From assembly GCA_026398575.1 (NCBI GenBank), contig JAPLSP010000551.1, positions 1-8,139 of the forward strand: a stretch of DNA of 8,139 nt, written 5' to 3'. Shown in pieces: positions 1-4,989 of the stretch (the first letter of the stretch is position 1; every line of letters starts with the position of its first letter). The stretch is from Candidatus Sumerlaeota bacterium (lineage in GTDB: Bacteria; Sumerlaeota; Sumerlaeia; JADFCT01). The notes under the pieces are model-generated. The model was not told where the DNA came from. It made no database searches and saw nothing but the letters and a program-made list of their open reading frames with translations. Made by a program: the position numbers and the translations under genes.

Positions 1-63
1 GCGCAAAAAGAAGGCGGCAAGCCACAGTACTCCAAGAGCTGGCGCCGCTCCCATCTGCATTAA
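1..63 (+). CDS. Possible 3' end of a plus-strand gene, cut by the window edge
   Basis: Frame 1 is open from the window edge to a TAA at 61-63, giving a basic tail that ends ...SKSWRRSHLH. If real, this gene converges on the minus-strand gene ending at 100, with 36 bp between the stops. The other plus frames are also open over this short distance, so openness alone means little. No domain can be recognised in 20 residues. Frame 1 is preferred only because its stop falls neatly before the neighbouring stop. This is a weak call. Confidence 0.25.
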   Translation, partial: AQKEGGKPQYSKSWRRSHLH

Positions 64-99
64 CCAACCCCGGGATTGAATCTGAGTTATCTTCCGCAA

Positions 100-1341
100 T
101 CAGCCGCCTGAATCCACAATTTCACGCGCGAGCTGGGACCAACGGTCGAAGCGCTCGGGGTGATTTTCGCATGTGTGGGTGTCTTTCAGAATGATCTCCA
201 GGGCGCAGTCGTGATCGCGCGCGACGTCCACGGCGCGCTGGAGGTAGCGGCGGATATGGTCTTCGTTGAAGGCGCCCACCAAATGCGCCGGTTGCGGCTT
301 CCAGGAGAAGATCGCGCGACGCCCCGCAAGCTTGCGCGCGCAGGCTTCCACGTTGGCAAACGGCGAGACGGAGATGCGGCGGATGTTGGGGATCGCCAGG
401 ACGTCGTCCATCTTCAGCGTCAGGTCCTCGCAGCAGCCGTAGCCGGTCAGGCCGAACGGCGCGAGCAGGCGCTTTTCGTATTGCAGGGAGAATTCGCGGT
501 GCATTTCGGGCGAGACCTGCGCCAGTTCCTGCGCCTCGGCTGAAGCCCACATATCGCGCGGCTGGATATGGATGGGGTTATAATCCGATGGCGGGAGTTC
601 ATCCGTATAGCCGACGCCGCCCGAGGAGTGATAGGTTCCGTCGTTGTTGAGGTCGAGCAAATTTAATTCGATGTATTGCTGCATCAGGCGGCGGTGTCCT
701 TCTTCGAGCAGGGTCATCGCTTCATGCAGCCAGGCGGGCTCTTCCGCCATGTCGAGCATGACCTGCTCCAGCCCGCGCCAGCTCGTGTAGAGCGCCATGA
801 GATGAAACGAGACGTGCTGAATTCCTTTCAGCTGCACGTCGAGAATATCGTCGAGCAGGTCCCGCGCCTCTTCCAATCGCCAGGCGGTTTCTTTTTCGTA
901 ATGCTTCACTTCCGGGAAGCGGATTTTCTTCAGGTCCGCAGGGGTGAAGATAACCGGATCGAACCCGCGCGCGCCGAGGGCGTGCGGGGCGGGCCGCCAT
1001 TTGGCCTGAATTCCCCAATGCGAGGCGCCGTTGATGGCCTTCGGGACCAGCCAGGTATTCTCGACCGGCAGATCGGTTTGGAAATGCTCATGACAATAGA
1101 TGCGCGAACGGAGCTGCCCTTCCATGCGGCGCGTCTCCTCCGTTTCGCATTTCAGAGACGCCTCGGGCAAGAGTTCGCGCCATGAGCCTTCCGGGAAGAT
1201 CAGGATCATGGAGCGTGTTTTTTGGAGGCAGTTGTGCTTTTTCCAGAGTTCGCGGCGTTCGGCCATGACGGGCAGGCCGGCGATTTCTGCCACGCGCCTG
1301 GCCAGATCGCGGAGAATATGACAGTCGGAGGTGGAGATCAT
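100..1341 (-). CDS. Uroporphyrinogen decarboxylase (URO-D) superfamily protein, probably not the heme enzyme
   Basis: This is a complete 413-residue protein. The C-terminal half has the look of the URO-D/cobalamin-dependent methyltransferase TIM-barrel superfamily: GYGCCEDL at residues 300-307, a strand-like NIRRISVSPFANVE at 319-332, and a closing KDTHTCENHPERFDRW at 386-401. The length is above the roughly 340-360 residues of HemE. The HemE N-terminal substrate signature is not seen; an N-terminal module with AERRELWKKHN and FPEGSWRELLPE stands in its place. Such proteins are usually annotated as URO-D-like. In related methyltransferases (MtaA/MtbA type) a zinc centre is built from His and Cys, so Cys303, Cys304 and Cys391 are candidate ligands here; this is inference. 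A TGA lies seven codons upstream in frame, so the ATG at 1341 is the first possible ATG start. The Shine-Dalgarno match is poor (a GAG about 8 nt upstream). It is divergent from dxr, and its substrate is unknown. Confidence 0.82.
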   Translation of the reverse strand: MISTSDCHILRDLARRVAEIAGLPVMAERRELWKKHNCLQKTRSMILIFPEGSWRELLPEASLKCETEETRRMEGQLRSRIYCHEHFQTDLPVENTWLVPKAINGASHWGIQAKWRPAPHALGARGFDPVIFTPADLKKIRFPEVKHYEKETAWRLEEARDLLDDILDVQLKGIQHVSFHLMALYTSWRGLEQVMLDMAEEPAWLHEAMTLLEEGHRRLMQQYIELNLLDLNNDGTYHSSGGVGYTDELPPSDYNPIHIQPRDMWASAEAQELAQVSPEMHREFSLQYEKRLLAPFGLTGYGCCEDLTLKMDDVLAIPNIRRISVSPFANVEACARKLAGRRAIFSWKPQPAHLVGAFNEDHIRRYLQRAVDVARDHDCALEIILKDTHTCENHPERFDRWSQLAREIVDSGG

Positions 1342-1514
1342 AGAGGCGGCTCATTTGCATAAGGATATGAGGAATTGTGAATCGCGGAGCGGGGCGCGCG
1401 CAATGCAAGATTCATGAGAACAGAATTCATGCAGGCAAGATTGCGATGGACTCGGACGAGGGATTTCCAAAATACTGATGAGGATATGCTTGCTGCGAAG
1501 CGAAGAGGTAGTTG
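1342..1514. other. Divergent intergenic spacer with no recognised gene
   Basis: This is the left part of the 253-bp gap between the minus-strand URO-D-like gene and dxr. Short frames through it are broken or shadows. I see no RNA gene, strong hairpin or repeat before the palindrome that starts at 1515. It should hold the 5' leader of the URO-D-like gene. Confidence 0.5.
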
Positions 1515-1571
1515 TCTTTAACAGAATGATGAAAAACAGTATCATTCTGTTTTTCATTATTCTGTTAAGGA
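1515..1571. repeat. AT-rich long hairpin/palindrome upstream of dxr
   Basis: Arms 1515-1539 and 1547-1571 are inverted repeats able to form a 25-bp stem around a 7-nt loop (TATCATT, 1540-1546). Only two positions are G-T wobbles and there is no other mismatch. A competing fold exists: AACAGAATGAT (1520-1530) is also the perfect reverse complement of ATCATTCTGTT (1541-1551), with a 10-nt spacer. The same half-motif recurs as ATTATTCTGTT at 1556-1566, a 15-bp direct repeat with one change. The stretch is much more AT-rich than the surrounding DNA. No T-tract follows the stem on either strand, so it is not a typical intrinsic terminator. A repressor operator or a 5'-leader structure fits better. 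Confidence 0.8.
1518..1545 (+). promoter_or_regulatory. Candidate sigma70-type promoter for dxr-rseP, inside the palindrome
   Basis: TTAACA (1518-1523) matches the -35 consensus at 5 of 6 positions. TATCAT (1540-1545) matches the -10 consensus at 5 of 6, with a 16-bp spacer. Transcription would start near 1551-1553, leaving a leader of about 43 nt. The promoter lies inside the inverted repeat, so a protein bound to the palindrome would cover both hexamers. Because of the symmetry, the minus strand also carries TTAACA (1563-1568) with a weaker AATGAT (1541-1546, 4 of 6) at 16 bp, which could fire toward the URO-D-like gene. This is consensus matching by eye. Confidence 0.45.
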
Positions 1572-1580
1572 AGCGCCAAT

Positions 1581-1585
1581 AAGGA
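1581..1585 (+). promoter_or_regulatory. dxr ribosome binding site (AAGGA)
   Basis: AAGGA lies 9 nt before the ATG at 1595 and supports that start. It sits in the 13-nt loop of a small possible hairpin with stem AGCGC (1572-1576) and GCGCT (1590-1594), the latter directly abutting the start codon. Confidence 0.65.
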
Positions 1586-1594
1586 TTTTGCGCT

Positions 1595-2746
1595 ATGAAA
1601 CGAATTGCGATTCTAGGGTCCACGGGTTCGATCGGCGTCAAGGCGCTGGAGGTGATTCAGGATTTTCCCGACTACCTGTGCGTGGTCGCGCTTTCGGCCC
1701 GCTCGCGCGTTGATTTGCTGACCGAACAGGCCGTGCGATTCAACCCGGACATTATCAACGTGACCCGGGCGACCGAGGAAATCCCGCTCTTGAAAAAGCG
1801 CTTTTCAGGGCGCGTGACGCGGGGCCCGGAAGGACTTGTGGAGCTCGTACGCGAAACGCAGGCGGATTTGCTGCTGGTCGCGACCGTGGGCGCCGCCGGG
1901 ATATACCCCACGCTGGCGGCTATCGAGCGCGGCCTGACCGTCGCGCTGGCGAACAAGGAAGTCCTCGTGACGGCGGGCCGGATCGTCATGAGCCGGGCGC
2001 GCGAGAAAGGCGTCCGCGTCCTGCCGGTGGACAGCGAGCACAACGCCGTGGCGCAGTGCCTGATGGGAGAGAAGATGGAATCCGTGCGGCGCCTGATCCT
2101 GACGGCGTCGGGCGGCCCTTTCCGCGATTGGGACCCGAAGCGAGCGGCCGAGGCGAGCGTCGAGGAAGCGCTGGCGCATCCAACGTGGAACATGGGCCCG
2201 AAGATCACGATTGACTCGGCGACGATGATGAACAAGGGCTTCGAGGTGATCGAGGCGCAGTGGCTCTTCGGCCTGCCACTCGATAAAATCCAGGTTGTCA
2301 TTCACCGGCAAAGCCTCATCCATTCGATGGTGGAATTTTGCGATGGCTCTGTGATCGCGCAGATGGGCCCGGCCGATATGTATTATCCGATTCAAAATAT
2401 CTTGTTGCATCCGGAGCGCGTTGCGAACAAGCATTCGCCCCTCGATTTCGCGGCGCTCGGCGCGCTGACGTTCGAGGAAATTTCGCTCGAGCGGTTCCCG
2501 TGTCTGCGCCTCGCCTTTGAGGCGGCGCGCGCGGGTGGAACAGCGCCGGCGGCGCTCAACGCGGCCAACGAGGTGGCGGTGGAAGCCTTTCTGGCCGGCG
2601 GCATCCGTTTTGGCGCGATTCCCCGGATCATTGAGGAAGTCCTGTCGCAGCATAAGGTTACGAGCGGCGAATCGCTTGAAGAGATCGAAGTGGCCGACGC
2701 GCACGCCCGTGCGATTGCGGCGAAGATCATTGCGAAGCTGCAATGA
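1595..2746 (+). CDS. dxr: 1-deoxy-D-xylulose 5-phosphate reductoisomerase
   Basis: This enzyme catalyses the NADPH- and divalent-metal-dependent conversion of DXP to 2-C-methyl-D-erythritol 4-phosphate, the committed step of the MEP route to isoprenoids, in the cytoplasm. The 383-residue length is normal for the family. Landmarks in order are: the NADPH-binding GSTGSIG at 8-14; ANKE at 119-122; VDSEHNA at 145-151, with metal ligands Asp146 and Glu148; ASGGPFR at 171-177; HPTWNMGPKITIDSATMMNK at 195-214, with active-site His195 and the flexible-loop Trp198; Glu217 in KGFEVIEA as the third metal ligand; QSLIHSMVEF at 239-248; and the C-terminal NAANEVAVEAF at 322-332. All catalytic residues that I can align with the E. 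coli enzyme are present, so it should be active. It leads the dxr-rseP pair and is preceded by a structured, probably regulated promoter. The alternative symbol is ispC. Confidence 0.97.
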   Translation: MKRIAILGSTGSIGVKALEVIQDFPDYLCVVALSARSRVDLLTEQAVRFNPDIINVTRATEEIPLLKKRFSGRVTRGPEGLVELVRETQADLLLVATVGAAGIYPTLAAIERGLTVALANKEVLVTAGRIVMSRAREKGVRVLPVDSEHNAVAQCLMGEKMESVRRLILTASGGPFRDWDPKRAAEASVEEALAHPTWNMGPKITIDSATMMNKGFEVIEAQWLFGLPLDKIQVVIHRQSLIHSMVEFCDGSVIAQMGPADMYYPIQNILLHPERVANKHSPLDFAALGALTFEEISLERFPCLRLAFEAARAGGTAPAALNAANEVAVEAFLAGGIRFGAIPRIIEEVLSQHKVTSGESLEEIEVADAHARAIAAKIIAKLQ

Positions 2747-2759
2747 AATTTGACTGAAC

Positions 2760-2764
2760 GAGAG
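2760..2764 (+). promoter_or_regulatory. rseP ribosome binding site (GAGAG), decides the start
   Basis: GAGAG lies 7 nt before the ATG at 2772, a normal spacing. An in-frame TTG at 2766, two codons earlier, would leave only 1 nt and is therefore unlikely to be the start. Confidence 0.55.
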
Positions 2765-2771
2765 ATTGAAG

Positions 2772-4508
2772 ATGGAATGGTTATTGAACGGCTGGAATCT
2801 TGCGACTGCCACGGCGGCGGGCGAGCCCATTACGGTAGTGAGCATCCTGTTGAGCGCCTGGTATTGGGCGCAAGTGGTCCTGATGTTCGCGGTGGTCATT
2901 GTCATCCACGAATTGGGGCATTTCGTTTTCGCCAAGATGTTCGGCGTCAAGGTTGAAAGCTTCAATGTCGGCTTCGGCAGCAAGCGCCTCTGGTCCAAGC
3001 GCATCGGCGAAACCGAATATTCGATCCGGCCCTGGCCGCTGGGCGGATTCGTCCAGCTGCACGGGCGCTTCCGGCCGGAGGAAATGGCGGAGTTGGAAGG
3101 AACGCCGGCGGAAGGCGGCAAGGACACCGCGAAGGACAGCAAGGACGGCAAGGACAGCAAGGGAACTGAAAAGAGCGGGGGCGATGCCGCGAAGGATGCC
3201 GCGCAAGATGCAGCAAAAACGGGCGGCAAACGGTCGGTGGCGGAGATGACCTATGACGACGCCCGCGCCTTGCGTGAAAAACCTTATCCGGTCAAGGTGC
3301 TGGTTTTCAGTGGCGGCGTGCTGTTTAACTTTGTTTCCGTCGCGCTCATGTTCTCTGCCATGTTCATGTTCGGCAAAGCGCGCCAGTTGCCCCAGCCGGC
3401 ATGGCTCAATGACATCCCGACGACCTCGCCACTGTATCAAGCCGGCTTGAGGGGATATGACCGGGTCATCGAACTCAACGGAGAGAAAATCAACAGGGAT
3501 TATGAATTGCTGTATCGGTTGGATTTACTTAAGAAGGACAAAGACGCCAAATATCTGACCCTCAAAATCGGTCGCATCGGAAGGCCGCTCGCGGACGATC
3601 CCACCACGGGAAGCGCGGAAACAACGATGACGATCCAATTGCCGAATGATTCGTCGCTGATAGATGCAATTGAGAAGACGGATATATTTCACACCGTCAT
3701 TGTCGGCCAGGCGCTTCCCGACTCGCCGGCGGCCATGGCCCAGATCAAGGACAAAGACCGTATTTTGGCCATCAACGGGCAACTCATTCGTTCGAGAGCG
3801 GAAATGATCCAGACCATCAGCGCGAATCCTGAAAAAGAAATCACGCTTTCCATCCTGCGCGGCGCGCAGCGATTGAAGATTCCGGTCGTTCCCAAAAAAG
3901 TTGTAGAAACCGACGGCGCAAAGGTGGGACGCATTGGCGTGAACGTGGAACAAGGCGATTATGAATTCATTCGCACGTCGAATCCCGTCAGAGCGCTCTC
4001 GCTGGGGTTCAGCGAAGCCTGGGACAGCCTGGCCAAACAGACCAGCGCGTTGGGCAAGCTCTTCGGGAAGATGAAGATGAAGGAAATCCACCAGAACGTG
4101 GCCGGCCCGGTGGGAATCCTCAGCATGGGGCATCAGAGCGCCGAAATGGGCTTTGGCTATTTGCTGGACTTCCTGGGCCTGCTGAGCATCGCATTGGTGA
4201 TCTTCAATATCCTGCCCATTCCGCTGCTGGACGGCGGGCATATTGTGCAGGCGACGATCGAAGTCGTGATTCGCCGTCCAATCCCGATGCGCGTTTTGAT
4301 TTGGGTCTATAACGGAGCGCTGTTTCTGCTGGCGGCGTTTGTGCTCTGGGTCACCGCCGGCGATCTGATGCGCGTAGGCCGGCAATGGGGCAAGAATCCC
4401 GACGCGCAGCCTCCCGCGGCGGTTTCCCCCGCGCCCGCCGCCAAGCCCACTTCCGCGACTCTGGAAGTAACCTCAGGCTCGGGCGTCGCCGTGCAGCCGG
4501 CCAAATAG
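2772..4508 (+). CDS. rseP: RseP-type site-2 (intramembrane) zinc metalloprotease, M50 family, with two PDZ domains
   Basis: This is an inner-membrane protease of the family that cleaves transmembrane substrates such as anti-sigma factors and signal-peptide remnants. It has 578 residues, against about 450 in E. coli RseP. The zinc motif HELGH (46-50) lies in the first membrane segment (about 22-52). VGFGSK (66-71) and the membrane-associated beta region follow. The second membrane segment is about 176-200. PDZ1 is about 203-290 (AGLRGYDRVIELNG at 224-237) and PDZ2 about 305-375 (DKDRILAING at 327-336). The third membrane segment holds NILPIPLLDGGH (479-490), with Asp487 as the third zinc ligand; the fourth is about 507-530. 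All catalytic residues are present. The extra length is a Lys/Asp/Gly/Ala-rich insert (about 115-152) in the predicted cytosolic loop and a Pro/Ala-rich periplasmic tail (about 541-578). The start is 25 bp after dxr, so co-transcription is likely. The natural substrate is unknown. The symbol follows domain architecture. Confidence 0.93.
   Translation: MEWLLNGWNLATATAAGEPITVVSILLSAWYWAQVVLMFAVVIVIHELGHFVFAKMFGVKVESFNVGFGSKRLWSKRIGETEYSIRPWPLGGFVQLHGRFRPEEMAELEGTPAEGGKDTAKDSKDGKDSKGTEKSGGDAAKDAAQDAAKTGGKRSVAEMTYDDARALREKPYPVKVLVFSGGVLFNFVSVALMFSAMFMFGKARQLPQPAWLNDIPTTSPLYQAGLRGYDRVIELNGEKINRDYELLYRLDLLKKDKDAKYLTLKIGRIGRPLADDPTTGSAETTMTIQLPNDSSLIDAIEKTDIFHTVIVGQALPDSPAAMAQIKDKDRILAINGQLIRSRAEMIQTISANPEKEITLSILRGAQRLKIPVVPKKVVETDGAKVGRIGVNVEQGDYEFIRTSNPVRALSLGFSEAWDSLAKQTSALGKLFGKMKMKEIHQNVAGPVGILSMGHQSAEMGFGYLLDFLGLLSIALVIFNILPIPLLDGGHIVQATIEVVIRRPIPMRVLIWVYNGALFLLAAFVLWVTAGDLMRVGRQWGKNPDAQPPAAVSPAPAAKPTSATLEVTSGSGVAVQPAK
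3114..3227 (+). other. Low-complexity insert within the protease gene
   Basis: Codons 115-152 encode a tract of Lys, Asp, Gly, Ala and Ser with imperfect repeats of KDSKDGKDSK and DAAKDAAQDAAK type. At DNA level there are iterations of AAGGACAGC and AAGGACGGC. It stays in frame and is flanked by conserved family sequence on both sides, so it is an insertion into a surface loop and not a frameshift. Confidence 0.85.
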
Positions 4509-4591
4509 CCCAAATCATAAGGGCAGCCCAGCCAGCCGACAGCTATTCATCGCTTGTGGTCTTTCAATTTCGGTCCAACGGACGTGCCCAT
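4509..4591. other. Short non-coding stretch after the protease gene
   Basis: Only a 4-bp hairpin (GTCC-AAC-GGAC, 4574-4583) is seen, with no T-tract. I find no convincing intrinsic terminator for the dxr-rseP unit here; the hairpins of the following palindrome may serve as its 3' end. Confidence 0.4.
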
Positions 4592-4850
4592 CCCCGAAGG
4601 GGATGAACAATCATAGCCGTGGGTGAAGCGAAGCGAACCCACGGATACGATGAGTGCAAAAGCAGGTCCCCGGAGGGAGCCAACACAGATCAAGCAGCAT
4701 GCTACATTTCATTTACGCGTTCCGAATTGGCTCAGCAAAGAATTGCTCTTGCGACGGCGTTGGCCCCCTTCGGGGACCGATGTTTCTTTCGCCTCTACCG
4801 TGGGTTCGCTTCGCTTCACCCACGGCTATGATTGTAATTCCCCTTCGGGG
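4592..4850. repeat. 259-bp REP/REPIN- or MITE-like palindromic element
   Basis: Outer arms of 53 bp (4592-4644 and 4798-4850) are inverted repeats with 3 mismatches. Each arm holds two hairpins of its own: CCCC-GAA-GGGG (4592-4602; mirrored as CCCC-TTC-GGGG at 4840-4850) and an 8-bp stem CCGTGGGT/ACCCACGG closing a 12-nt loop (4617-4644; mirrored at 4798-4825). A second inverted pair of 17 bp lies inside (4665-4681 and 4762-4778, 15 of 17 matching), each again a C-rich/G-rich hairpin. Symmetry decays toward the centre. No transposase is present. REP-type pairs are typically mobilised in trans by a RAYT (IS200/IS605-like) protein and often lie between convergent genes, as here. The small open frames running through it are by-products of the repeat. 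Confidence 0.75.
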
Positions 4851-4989
4851 AAAAAATGTCCAAACCCCTGCTCCTGCAAAAGCAGTCTGCAAAGAAGAGC
4901 CGAATGAAGCCGGCTAATACGACAACTGGCTTGCCACATTAACACTCGTCACTTTATTTTGGACAACGAAGTCTTCCAATCATAGATCA
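4851..4989. other. Non-coding stretch between the palindrome and the glycosidase stop
   Basis: No gene is seen. There is a weak stem AGCCG/CGGCT around 4898-4915 and an 8-bp inverted repeat TGTCCAAA (4857-4864) / TTTGGACA (4958-4965) separated by 93 bp. Neither looks like an intrinsic terminator for the minus-strand gene ending at 4990. Confidence 0.4.

Noticed and set aside
1515..1571. Palindrome as a Rho-independent terminator of either flanking gene
   Set aside because: It lies upstream of both divergent genes, is AT-rich in the stem, and has no T-tract after the stem on either strand.
2766..2771. TTG start two codons upstream for the protease
   Set aside because: GAGAG would be only 1 nt away, whereas the ATG at 2772 has a normal 7-nt spacing.
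1805..3229. Long minus-strand open frame (474 codons) opposite dxr and the protease gene
   Set aside because: It runs antisense to two clearly conserved genes, and its translation is Arg/Ala/Ser/His-rich with no motif, as expected for a shadow frame in GC-rich coding DNA.
3525..4385. Minus-strand open frame (286 codons) opposite the protease C-terminal half
   Set aside because: It is a shadow of conserved PDZ and LDG-motif codons, with His/Gln/Arg-rich sequence and no recognisable domain.
4592..4850. CRISPR array or complete insertion sequence
   Set aside because: The repeats are inverted and nested, not regularly spaced direct repeats, and there is no transposase or target-site duplication that I can see.
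4619..4917. Several small plus-strand open frames of 70-94 codons between the convergent genes
   Set aside because: They run through the inverted-repeat arms, so their sequence is dictated by the repeat. None has a good ribosome binding site or a recognisable transposase motif.
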